A stretch of DNA of 64,000 nucleotides from Cyclaneusma minus. Its lineage: Eukaryota; Ascomycota; Leotiomycetes; Marthamycetales; Marthamycetaceae. Shown here piece after piece: positions 11,128 to 20,104 of this stretch (position 1 is the stretch's first letter; every line of letters starts with the position of its first letter). The stretch spans positions 1 to 64,000 of the forward strand of contig JAKZHN010000003.1 in the NCBI GenBank assembly GCA_037179335.1, read 5' to 3'. The notes under the pieces are model-generated. The model was not told the origin of the DNA. It saw nothing but the letters and a program-made list of their open reading frames with translations, and made no database searches. The translations under genes were made by a program, and so were the position numbers.

Positions 11128-11228
11128 TTAATCCCACCACCTCTGTCTCGGGACCACAGTTGCTCGAGGTATTCGATGATCCTGACATGTTCAAAGATCT
11201 TCGAAGCCTCATGGTAGAAGACTTCTAG
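11128..11228 (+). pseudogene. Probable displaced 3' end of the 9.3-kb gene
   Basis: Right of the AT-rich insertion the base composition returns to coding-like and a frame reads TTSVSGPQLLEVFDDPDMFK and then DLRSLMVEDF before a TAG stop at 11228. The acidic, Leu/Phe-containing sequence fits the tail of the gene at 9329. The assignment rests on position and composition only. Frame continuity cannot be judged without an uninterrupted homolog. Confidence 0.4.
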
Positions 11229-11506
11229 CCCTAATCGGCCTGTGTCTCATTACCTGCAACTCTACTTCTTGTTCTTTTCGTTCTCTCTGACAATTGTCGA
11301 GCGAGGAACAAAAAACACCAAAAAAACTTCAAAACACAAAACAACCACCAAAAAATGTATTTCTACTTGTATTTCTACTTTTACTTTTCCTGTATTTGTA
11401 CTTCTCATTCCACAAAAAACCCAAAAAAACTTGAAAACAAAAACAACCACCAAAACATTCCACATTCCACGCGCTGCGGAGCTATCCCAGCTGCATCTCT
11501 TGTTTG

Positions 11507-11564
11507 GGTCCGAAGGGCGGGTGGGCGGCGCACATCTTCTACTGGACATGTGCACTTCGGATCC
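11507..11564. repeat. Hairpin element, diverged copy 1
   Basis: This is bounded by GGTCCGAAG and CTTCGGATCC and contains AAGGGCGGG, GGGC and CACATCT in the same order as the two 68-bp copies downstream. Relative to them its outer stem has changed on both sides (CTCAAAG to TCCGAAG, with CTTTGAG to CTTCGGA), so pairing is kept. It lies in a stretch of ACAAAAAA-rich spacer like those around the other copies. Confidence 0.6.
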
Positions 11565-11618
11565 ACAAAAAAAACTTCAAACTTTCTACTTCCACAAAAA
11601 ATTGTATTATTATGTACT

Positions 11619-11686
11619 GGCTCAAAGGGCGGGATAGTGGGCACATCTGTCTTACTAGTTTGGTATGACATTTGTGACTTTGAGCC
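11619..11686. repeat. Hairpin element, copy 2 (68 bp)
   Basis: The ends are perfect inverted 9-mers GGCTCAAAG and CTTTGAGCC. Inside lies a second inverted pair, CACATCTGTCTTAC and GGTATGACATTTGTG, around CTAGTTT. The intervening GGCGGGATAGTGGG is unpaired. The copy is about 90 percent identical to the one at 12227-12294. It could be a miniature transposon or a conserved structured element. Confidence 0.8.
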
Positions 11687-12030
11687 AAGTCTTTAAGAGA
11701 ATTCTCTCGGACGACTTGGAGGGCATTTCGGAGTTCGTGAGTAACTCTGACTCTGACTTGTCTTTCAGTGCTGCTGACTATAGTCTCGATGCCGATCCAG
11801 GTTTCGAGACCGAGAAGGTTGACAACAACCCTGCCTTGCTCGAGTCGGCGCCGTTCTACAACGTCAAAGGCATCAAGAAGCACAGCCCTAAGAAGCCGAG
11901 CAAATTGTCCATCAGCGTCACTTACGCTGACGAGGACATCGACGAGCTTACCACTACATCCACTACGGGGCTGGAGCTGGATACCATTGACGAGGAGCTT
12001 GATGAGGAGAGTGACGGGCCCGCATGGTAA
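11665..12030 (+). CDS. Hypothetical acidic ORF starting inside a hairpin element
   Basis: This 121-codon frame begins with an ATG that belongs to hairpin copy 2, so the true start or upstream exon is unclear. The product is strongly acidic and Ser/Asp-rich (NSDSDLSFSAADYSLDADPG, then a Lys patch GIKKHSPKKPSK, then DEELDEESDG), which suggests a disordered region rather than an enzyme. Composition is coding-like and unlike the A-rich spacers around it. It may be another displaced exon of the disrupted gene at 9329, whose tail is similarly acidic. No family is recognised. Confidence 0.4.
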   Translation: MTFVTLSQVFKRILSDDLEGISEFVSNSDSDLSFSAADYSLDADPGFETEKVDNNPALLESAPFYNVKGIKKHSPKKPSKLSISVTYADEDIDELTTTSTTGLELDTIDEELDEESDGPAW

Positions 12031-12226
12031 GCCCTTTTACACTTCTCCTGTCGGTGGCAGTAGCAGGATTACACCACCTCGCACTGACCATCGACGTGTC
12101 TTGACTACCTGGCCTTCAACAAAAAACAACCACAAAAAGCAACCACAAAAAAAGTTCAAAAGGCAAAGCAATCACCAAAAAAAATCCACTTGTATTTCTA
12201 CATGTACTTCTAACTGTATTTCTACT

Positions 12227-12294
12227 GGCTCAAAGGGTGGGATGGTGGGCACATCTGTCATACTAGTTTTGTATGACATTTGTGACTTTGAGCC
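12227..12294. repeat. Hairpin element, copy 3 (68 bp)
   Basis: Same architecture as copy 2: GGCTCAAAG and CTTTGAGCC ends, inner arms CACATCTGTCATAC and GTATGACATTTGTG, loop TAGTTTT. It is preceded by the same kind of A-rich spacer and TGTATTTCTAC-type repeats. It sits 608 bp after copy 2 in the same orientation. Confidence 0.8.
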
Positions 12295-12300
12295 AACCAC

Positions 12301-12346
12301 AACATCGACAACATCGACAACATCAGCAACATCAGCAACATCAGAT
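12301..12346. repeat. 9-bp microsatellite
   Basis: Five consecutive 9-bp units of the form ACATCGACA/ACATCAGCA directly follow hairpin copy 3. Confidence 0.8.
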
Positions 12347-12370
12347 TCAACGAGCCGGGCCGTGACCCAT

Positions 12371-12541
12371 CGACGCTCATGAAAGATCAACACTCATACA
12401 CAACTTGAGATCATTTTCGGCAATCTTGCACGACTTCAGCTATGTCGCCTGAGCCGGGTAATTCGACACCCTTACGACGCTCATACAAGGTCAACACTCA
12501 TGTACGACTTGAGAATCATTGTCGCCAACCTTGTACGACTT
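12371..12541. repeat. Direct duplication of a 66-bp segment
   Basis: 12371-12436 and 12475-12541 are imperfect copies with the shared order CGACGCTCAT, TCAACACTCAT, ACTTGAGA, TCATT, TTG-ACGACTT. The period is 104 bp. No coding frame is maintained. Confidence 0.75.
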
Positions 12542-14020
12542 TTGGGGTTCATTGGCAAGCACCGAGCTTTTGAACAACACCCATGTGACATTTCCCTTAC
12601 ACCTCACTTCTTGGTTCTGTGCTCCAGTCCAAGTCGTGTTGTATCTCCCCCCCTCATAGTTCAGTCCTGCAGCTCTCCGGACAGGGTCTGGATCTGAAAC
12701 AAGGAAAACTCCCTGAAAACATTTTTTTACTCCAGTTATGAGAACAGCCTCTATGTGGCGCTGGAGACTAGTACTGCGAAAGCGGGAAGCCAATAGTTCT
12801 CGGATCAAGTGATTCATTCAAGCTTTTGCTTGTTCTTGCACCTCTTCTACATCAAGGTTCGTCACCTCGCTCAGCTTCGAAATCGTTCCTATCCTGATCG
12901 TCGCAGTACAAGTACCTGGCACCAGACGTTGACGTGCCAGACTTTGAAGACGAGTAGCTTTCCCGCTATGACTGCTAACATTTCTGTAGGAAGTCCCAAG
13001 AGAAACATTCCCTGTAATACGGTCTATCAAAGAGTTCACGAGAGCTGGAATGGGTGGCTGCGCTGAAGCCGTAATTCTTTGAATATGGACTTCTGTTATT
13101 GAAGGATAGATAGAAATATGTAATCTTCCAATGAGAATTTCATACACCAACTCCAGAATAATTCCTTTCTTGCAACTGACCCTGATCTCACATTATCGGC
13201 ATGGTCTTGTCACGTGACCCGAGGATCGCATGTCAGCAGCATGGTGTGCCCTTGATGCTCCAGCAGCAAAACAATAGAGGCCAGTGCCTCAAGTTCCATC
13301 CTGCGATCCTCTCTTTGGCCTATCTCCATAACCAAGACTACACCACTAATTGACCCCAACTGGAGTACAATCCTCCATCCTTCTGATCTCGACCCATATT
13401 GAGCCGCAGACTTGACTATGACCTCCTGCGATGTGATCACACATCCATGTTGTGAAATCATGCAATCAATACGGCATACTGAGACATGATCAGCACCACT
13501 CCTCACCACTCCTCAGCACCTCAGCACCACTGCCTGCACACACTGAGGCTGTCAACACACAAGTAGGTGACTGAGGCACAATCAACTTGCGTTGCTGATG
13601 AAACCAGTTGGGGTCATTTTTACTAAGGCAGCCTATGATCTGCCAGACCGATAATGAAGAATGATCAAACAAGTATCCACTACCTAACAATGAAAGTTGC
13701 ATAAGGTCACTTCTACGATGCCGAGCAGTCTGCCAGAGCAGAAAACGCAAGTCAGTTTCACCAAGACGCACTTTTTGTAGCATGAAAAATGTCAATTCGT
13801 TGGTCGCACTAGCTAGAATTCCACAAGTCCCAGTCATCATCCATCACCGCCATTGAAGAGAGCGAGCGTCCAGCGTCCGTTGTCCATTGCGTGTCAATTC
13901 AAATTCCAATTCCAAAATTCCAAATCGCATCAAAACTCATTTCGCAGGGCGCACCAAGTAGCTGAGCATGGAGCCCAACAGACCAAAGCCACCAAAGACG
14001 GCAGCAGGGCCTAAAGCCAG
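12542..14020. other. No gene; 3' flank of cyanide hydratase
   Basis: No convincing frame. Minus-strand open frames at 13210-13509 and 13490-13840 lack a sensible start and motifs. A CAGCACCACTCCTCACCACTC-like micro-repeat lies near 13490-13530. The right end presumably holds the polyadenylation region of the minus-strand enzyme gene. Confidence 0.35.
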
Positions 14021-15347
14021 TCAAGTCTTGATGGGGTACTTGACGGGAATCTGACCCTTGGTGCTGGCAATCTCACGAGGCTTGCCATTGGCAACGCCAG
14101 CGAGACCAGCAGTGTTGTCCTTCGGGATGGGAAGGTCGAGAGGGAGGTTGAGACCGAGGCGTTCGCGGGTGGAGTAGGTGGCAAGGCCGCCGTCGGGGTC
14201 GGCTTCGGTGACGAGCTCCTTGCGGCGCGTGTCGACGAGGAGGCGGATGAGGTCGGGGCGCATGTAGTGGCCACCGAAGTCGGTGATGGACTTGGTGATG
14301 TGGCATTCGTTCAAGTCGATCTGAAGATTTGTTAGCAAGCTGTGAGCTGGAGTGGAGCATGACTTGGGGGAATGTGGGAAAGGGAGTACGAACGTCGACG
14401 AAGAGAAGACCGTCAAAGTCATTGTCGGCCTTGGCAACACAGGTGCCGTCAGGGGCAAAGATGCGAGCCCAGCCATTGTAAGGGCTGGGGTCAGTCTCAG
14501 GCTCAACGCCAGCAGGCGTGTTCTTCTTCAATCCCTCAACACTGAGGCGCTGGAAAGGAGCCAAAGTCCAAGTGGAGGTCTCAATGGCGTAAGCAGGGGT
14601 GATCAAGTCAGCCCACTGCTCACCAGTGTTAGTAGCAGGGTCAGGGTACTTCCTGCAGCGATCAGCTGGCGCAACGGGCCAGGAGGCACAATGAACCTGT
14701 TCACCACAGGCTGCGTTCAGAGATTTGAGGAAGGGGTTCATGTTCTCCCAGCAGTTGAGCTGGCCGAGACGACCAATGTCGGTGTCCGTGACGGACATGA
14801 AGGTGTCGCCGGCTCCGTCGCCGTAGACAAGTTTCTCGACGTGGGAGGGCTTGATCTTGCGGCGGTGGTTGATGACATTGCCGTTGGGGTCGATGAGCAC
14901 CTGGGCGAGGAAGCAGGTGGCGAAGTCGATCTCGGAGAATCCCATGGAGACGTAGATGTGGTTGTCTCTGGCGCAGCGTCTGATGCGCTTCATCTCCTCG
15001 GAGTCGACCTTCAAGCTGTTCTCGCGGTATGACTTGAGCATGAGGAGAGACTGCTGGTAGGTGACCTGTTTCAAGTTAGACTCAAGATTGAGCGGTCAGT
15101 TGTTGTCAAGACTTGCCTTCCACATCCAGTAGGGGTAGCCGGGAATCCAAACTTCAGGGAAGCTGACAAGTTTGCAGCCAGCCTTGCCGGCTTCGTTGAT
15201 CCAGTGGATCGTCTTCTGGACTCCAAGTTCCAAGTCGAACCACTGCAATCGTCAGCATCACACATGGTAGTAAGAAGGGAGATGGCGGCATACTCCTGGT
15301 TCGCTGGTCACGGCGGCGGCCTTGTACTTGGTGATGTTGGCCGGCAT
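14021..15347 (-). CDS. Cyanide hydratase (formamide hydro-lyase), nitrilase superfamily
   Basis: This enzyme family hydrates hydrogen cyanide to formamide in the cytosol and protects fungi from plant cyanogens. Four exons give 383 residues: 15347-15294, 15242-15117, 15065-14394 and 14320-14021 (stop TGA). All junctions are in phase 0. Introns are 51, 51 and 73 bp; intron 2 has a GC-AG border (AAG then GCAAGT) and intron 3 an unusual GTTCGT donor. The nitrilase triad is visible: Glu48 in SFPEVWIPG, Lys130 in NHRRKIKPSH, Cys165 in GQLNCWENMNPF. Family hallmarks GYPYWMWK, VEKLVYGDG, TPAYAIETSTW and HYMRPDLIRLLVDTRRKELV are intact. Length is normal for the family and no key residue is missing, so it should be functional. 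A plain nitrilase is the main alternative, but the C-terminal motif favours cyanide hydratase. Confidence 0.95.
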
Positions 15348-15478
15348 CTTGTCAGCGTTTGGGGGTGGACGAGTAGGTGACTGAGAGAGAGGATTGATGA
15401 TTGGTGAAAGAGTTTGAGTAGGGGGAGACGGGAGAAAACTGGTGGGTCTGGAGCTTTCGGTGCTGGGCCAGGCTGGGT

Positions 15479-15485
15479 CTTTATA
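15479..15485 (-). promoter_or_regulatory. TATA box of the cyanide hydratase gene
   Basis: On the minus strand CTATAAAGACCC lies about 132 bp upstream of the ATG at 15347. It is followed by a CT-rich leader, which is usual for filamentous fungal promoters. Confidence 0.6.
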
Positions 15486-15547
15486 GTTGAAGGATCTCGA
15501 GAATGGAAGCAGAAGATCCAAGAGTCCACACGATCTAGATCTCGACA

Positions 15548-16630
15548 TTCAGGAAGGCGAGATAGCACACGTGCGTGCTATTCAGATACTAAGAGGTCTA
15601 TTTTGATATTGATAGCAGGAAATTCCGGAGTTGGCGGAGTGATGATGAGTCCCACCCTATAAGAAGACTCGCAGCTATCAAAGTTCAAGGGTCTTGGCCC
15701 TGTTCCTGAAGAGACGAAGCTTTCGAGAAAAAAGGTTTGGTCCATTTTCTTAGATCGAGGGTGAGACGTGTGCGGCGCTTTGACCGAAGCCGTGTTGGAG
15801 ATGCTAGATCCTTGAACTTTGGCCGATGATGCTGCACGCGATCGATGTGACTGCGAGAAGTAAGTGATGGTTACCTGAAAATAAGCCTCTCGAATCTCTC
15901 TCGTTGAGGGGTAGACGAAGATAACGAAGTCTGCCAAATCGTGCTGAGTTTTCTGGAATGCTGATTACCGAAGTTGCCGTCAAGCATTTGAAGAGAAACA
16001 TGCGGACTTGAAGTGAGGTGGCAGCATATGGTCCTCTTCGCAGCAAAAATGCCCACAGCCGGGAACTGCATCGCACGAATACACACTACTTCCTCGAAGT
16101 CTTGAAGTTGGAGCACGGTCTAGACTTTCCACAATTCAAGGTAGGGTCTCCGGTGTCCAATTGGCCAATGGAAAGCTCCAGACCCTTACTTGGCCGGAGG
16201 TTCTGAGTTCACTAATGATAGCAGCGTTGCAATGAGGCTATGAGCTCATATTCTGGGTTTGACATGTCCTAGTTCCCGTGTGATAGCGGAGGCGGAATCT
16301 GTGAATCATCCTGCAAGTGGGTTCTCAAAATAAGGGAAAACCCTGGCCTTGGAGGAGTGATTTGGCTTGACGTCTCCAGTAATGATCGCCGGTGTGTTAA
16401 TCGCCAAGACTTTGGTTCTTGGGGGGGCTCGGGGAGCGATAGAGACTCAAACCTACTTCGTTGATATCTCCAACTTTGGTAAACTCAAGTTTCGCGTCGA
16501 ATCGGCTTGAAAGGTGAGCTGTTTTTCATGTGACGAACTTTGAATCCTCGAGCCCTGGAACGGTCGGCTATGAAAAGTATCATGGAGACACTGGGACAGG
16601 TCAAAATGACTGAAAAACCCTCATGTGGAT
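15548..16630. other. No gene recognised
   Basis: Upstream region of the cyanide hydratase gene. Short frames on both strands have no recognisable content. A homopolymeric run of seven G lies at about 16421. No cyanide-response element is known to me that could be pointed to. Confidence 0.3.
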
Positions 16631-17008
16631 ATGATGTCTCTTTTCATTGTCAAAGCCCTATTCCCTCTCATCGCTCTACAATGGGGCACACGGGCGTCTT
16701 CGCAAAACCCAGAATATGTGATGAATCTCACTGCCTGCATTCCCATCACTATCAGTAATCGTCTTAACCAACCCAGCATTTCTTTCATAGGTCTTCCTTT
16801 AGGTTTTCCCCTCCTTCCAGGGTCCACAGCTGTTTTAGACTTCCAGAGCTCTCGAGCTGTCATCCCCGTCAACCCCGCACTACCCAACCTTAACGCCAAA
16901 GTTACACAAGACTATCTTCACGTGCTCCAACCTCCAAGCCGTCACCTCGAACCTTGCACAATCTCCTGCCAACGAGGACCGGTCTGGGCATCAAGCTTGG
17001 AGGTTTGA
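16631..17008 (+). CDS. Candidate small secreted protein, 125 aa
   Basis: The frame starts at tandem ATGs (16631, 16634). The first 22 residues (MMSLFIVKALFPLIALQWGT) form a hydrophobic stretch that could act as a signal peptide, with possible cleavage near TRA-SS. The mature part has only three cysteines (TACIPI, EPCTISC) and a Pro/Leu-rich middle (GLPLGFPLLPGS). No domain is recognised. There is no clear TATA box, and the minus strand is partly open too. It could be a small secreted (effector-like) protein or a chance frame; homology or expression would decide. Confidence 0.3.
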   Translation: MMSLFIVKALFPLIALQWGTRASSQNPEYVMNLTACIPITISNRLNQPSISFIGLPLGFPLLPGSTAVLDFQSSRAVIPVNPALPNLNAKVTQDYLHVLQPPSRHLEPCTISCQRGPVWASSLEV

Positions 17009-18558
17009 CTTGCATGAGAGCTGAACGTTGGATGTAGCTAGCATCAGACAACAGCCATAGGAAACTCTGGTCTCGAAACGAAATCGAAGACGGAAAGTAA
17101 CAGGCGACCTTGCATATTCTTTCACGTGATAGAACATCTTATCAATCCTTCTTTTCTGCTTTTGTGGCTGATCCAGGAGTCCAGAATTGAGATGTTCAAG
17201 AAGTCTACAAGCAGAATCCGGTAGCAAGGCACGCGACATGATCATGAGTCACCAGCAAGGGATCTTCCATTCGATATCCGTGCATTGGAAATGGAGTGGT
17301 CTTTGGCAACGGATCAAGCCTCCGCTCAAAGACACGCCATTTGGCAAGGCCTTATTCAGGAATCTGCTCTTTGCCAAGCAGGAACAAAGTTTAGTTCCAA
17401 CGCTCGGTACAGACCCAACCCGGCAGTTCCATCTCACCAATAATAGGCTACAGCTTCGATTTTGACCTCTGGTGAGCAGTGGTGTGACTCCCAGCCATCC
17501 AATATGTTGAAGTCGTGAAGTGGGCCCCGAGTCTCGAACAGAAGCGACATTCTGATACAGAGATAGTGTGACCCAAAAGTTGAGAACTGTTGAGTCGAAG
17601 AACAATCGATCTAAGTGGCAGCCTTACGAAGCGATGAACGATGATGTTCTCCCAGGGACGTCGATCGAGTGTGGAACTCGGATCGTCCAACGCACCTAGC
17701 AATACTTCGCCCAGAAACCTTTTTGCACGTCTTTCCCAATCCCCAAGCCTGTCAAATCTTTAAACTTTGAAGTTTGCAAGCTCCAGAGTCCATCGGCGAT
17801 GACAACACTTTGACCAGAAACTCTACGCGTCGCTGCCAGTCTACACCTTCAAGGATGAAGGATATCAAGTCTGCCAAGGCTTCAATCTCCAGATTCCAGC
17901 CTCCAGCGAGATTTTAACTCCTACGATTCTCGGGGTATGAAGTCAATCGCCGATCAGAAATCAAGCCCGCTATAGCCAATCACCATGGTTCACAACCAAT
18001 GGGCCCATTCTCAAGTCCAGCCATCTCTGCCACCCTGAAAGTGATGCCAATCAAGCACGAACTGTGAAGACGTCGGTCAAGCTGCCGGTCCCCGTCGAAA
18101 TGGCCATCAAAGTAGTCACCACGACTCACCCCAAATCCCCAACCTCCTCAATTTCTCCCCGCTGTCGACGTCGGACTTCCATCTCCGTGACAATCACCAT
18201 TCCTTCAACCCCTCAAACCCATCTCGTTTTCCTCGCCGTCATCGTCAGTTCAGTCTTCTTCCTCCTCAGACTCATATGTCTCTGACAATCTCAACATCCC
18301 TTCCAAGTCCTCCAAGCTCTCCCAAGCCCCCCGAGACTCCTCCAAATCCCCAAAACCTACTCACGAGAAAAGATCCAATCCATCTTTCCGATTCGAAAGG
18401 TCTGAGTGGAAAAGCTCATATCCACATCGCGTTCAGCAACAGGTGAGATCACTCCCCTCAGCTCAAGTCCCCCCACACCAGTCGTAGTCACATCCACGGA
18501 AAGATACATATGGGGTTCTTTGTGGCAAATGTTACAGTGTCCAGTACCCAAGCCCAAG
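17009..18558. other. No gene recognised
   Basis: Only overlapping short frames on both strands, several without ATG. Around 18290-18360 there is a pyrimidine-rich TCCAAG/TCCTCC stretch. Nothing can be assigned. Confidence 0.3.
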
Positions 18559-18693
18559 CTGGAGTGAGGCCGGTGTCCACATCATCTGAAGCTCCAGCTT
18601 AGCCTGGGGTGAGGCCGGTGTGAACATCGTCTGATGCTCCAGGTTGGCCTGGGTTGGGGTCGGTGTGATCATCGTCCCAGGACCTGGTCTAGC
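18559..18693. repeat. Three tandem copies of a 45-bp unit
   Basis: Units start at 18559, 18604 and 18649 with the shared core GAGGCCGGTGT, CATC and GTCTGA. The 45-bp length equals 15 codons, and on the minus strand one frame stays open across all three (ThrPro/Gln-rich translation), continuing to 18357. This leaves open a repeat-bearing coding segment without a clear start. Confidence 0.85.
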
Positions 18694-18953
18694 CGTGGCT
18701 GAAGACACTGTGGCATCCTCTGCCTCAAGTTCTCAAGTGGAGTGGCACCATGATGCGGCGTTGCGTGGGTGGACTTGAGGGATCTCACTCGGTTGGTTTG
18801 CATACTTGCTGACTGAGACTTTCTTTTGCTTCTAGAGCTGCGAAGACCTATAACCCTGAAGACTCCAAGACTCCAAGACTTGCCCAAGTCCACTTCGTCA
18901 ACCGGGCTGGGGGATTTATATGAAGAAGGAAGAAGTGCTTGGTACTTGCTTTG

Positions 18954-19298
18954 ATGGCCAGGATGGCTTTGGCTGCGTTTGATGCGAGGTTTCATCGTGG
19001 GATCTATCTTCTTCGTCTTCTGCATATTCATGCACAGCTGGAGATGGGAATACCGAGAACTGTGGAAGACAAGCAGAGTCGCAGGGCGAAGAAGAGGCAG
19101 GTGAGAAGAGAGATGAAGAGAGACAAAGCGAGTGGCATGGTCGTCAATGCTCGCAGAAGGAATGCACAGGTCGAGAAGGATGTTCATGCCAATCTTCCTG
19201 TTATGAAAGACCTTCCTGGCAAGAAGCAAACTCCTGTCAAGAAAGATCTTCATGTCAGGTTCTCTTCTGAAGAGATAGTATACACTATCATGAAATGA
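18954..19298 (+). CDS. Hypothetical basic protein, 114 aa
   Basis: The ATG at 18954 lies about 35 bp after a TATA-like TTTATATGAAG (18915-18922). The N-terminus (MARMALAAFDARFHRGIYLL) is mildly hydrophobic. The rest is Lys/Arg-rich with VEDKQSRRAKKRQVRREMKR and a C-terminal KKDLHVRFSSEEIVYT. The KKDLHVRF segment resembles the RVxF-type docking motif for protein phosphatase 1, which is inference only. The opposite strand is also open for 194 codons, so the choice of strand rests on the TATA placement and the ordered C-terminus. No family recognised. Confidence 0.35.
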   Translation: MARMALAAFDARFHRGIYLLRLLHIHAQLEMGIPRTVEDKQSRRAKKRQVRREMKRDKASGMVVNARRRNAQVEKDVHANLPVMKDLPGKKQTPVKKDLHVRFSSEEIVYTIMK

Positions 19299-19807
19299 GT
19301 GTTACTACCTCAAAATCATCTTCTTGCGTCCTCATGATGTGACAAAGGCCTGATTGATCCCCACTTCTTCTATGACATTCCACCTCATATTCTTTCTGGC
19401 TTTGCGTGAATCTGCCTCGGAGACTGGCTTTTCCACATCGTCGGATTGCATGTTGGTTGTTGACTGTCGCGAGGAGAACTTCTTTGAGACTTGTTAGTGT
19501 ATTTTGGGCACAACAGAATATCTGAAGACTGAACTAGCAAACGTGTGAGTGTATGTTGGCAAATCGTGAACTGGCAGCTTTTGCAGATTGCAGACTGGGT
19601 GAAGTCGTAGAATCTGCAAATTATAAACTTGGAAAGGAACGGCGCATTGAAGTAAAAGAAAATGGGCAAAAAGAATGCGAGCCACACCACAAATTCCCGA
19701 AAAATCCCCGATTCTCCACAACCACCTTGTCTAACCGACAGCAACCCACAATGAGGCCGCACTTAGTGCAAATTAACGAAAAAAAATTCAACAAACTAAG
19801 TAAACAA
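19299..19807. other. No gene; tRNA upstream region
   Basis: No credible coding frame. The region just before the tRNA is A-rich (AACGAAAAAAAATTC, then AACAAACTAAG), as is common upstream of Pol III genes. Confidence 0.35.
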
Positions 19808-19907
19808 GGCCGGATGGTGTAGTTGGTTATCACGTATCGTTAACAGCTTCTAGACTCATCTCTGGAACGTTCCGATAAGGTCCTGGGATCGAACCCCAGT
19901 CTGGTCA
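19808..19907 (+). tRNA. tRNA-Val (anticodon AAC) with 26-nt intron
   Basis: The cloverleaf is complete. Acceptor stem GGCCGGA pairs with TCTGGTC (two G-U pairs), discriminator A at 19907. The D arm has GTG/CAC stem and TAGTTGGTTAT loop. Anticodon stem TATCG/CGATA encloses TTAACA then an intron (19846-19871) then C, giving anticodon AAC at 19842-19844. The T stem CTGGG/CCCAG has loop ATCGAAC. Mature length without the intron is 74 nt. The intron lies one nucleotide after the anticodon, the normal position for nuclear tRNA introns. Loop position 54 is A rather than the usual T, unusual for an elongator tRNA, so processing or function could be affected. No CCA is encoded, as expected. Confidence 0.93.
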
Positions 19908-19909
19908 GC

Positions 19910-19914
19910 TTTTT
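19910..19914 (+). terminator. RNA polymerase III terminator
   Basis: A run of five T residues begins 3 nt after the tRNA discriminator base, the standard Pol III stop signal. Confidence 0.8.
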
Positions 19915-20104
19915 GCAGATTCTTTTGCTTGTGTGGTGTGGGCTCCTACACCGCTAAGACTACTACTGTACTTGTAGACTTAACCGTATACATGCTCCAT
20001 GAGCTACCGACATCCATCTCCAACATGAATCTCACCACTCACCCTTCGTACTTCTCCTCACTCCTGCCGCCTCCATCCCCGATTATCTGCCGAAAGCACA
20101 TTTA

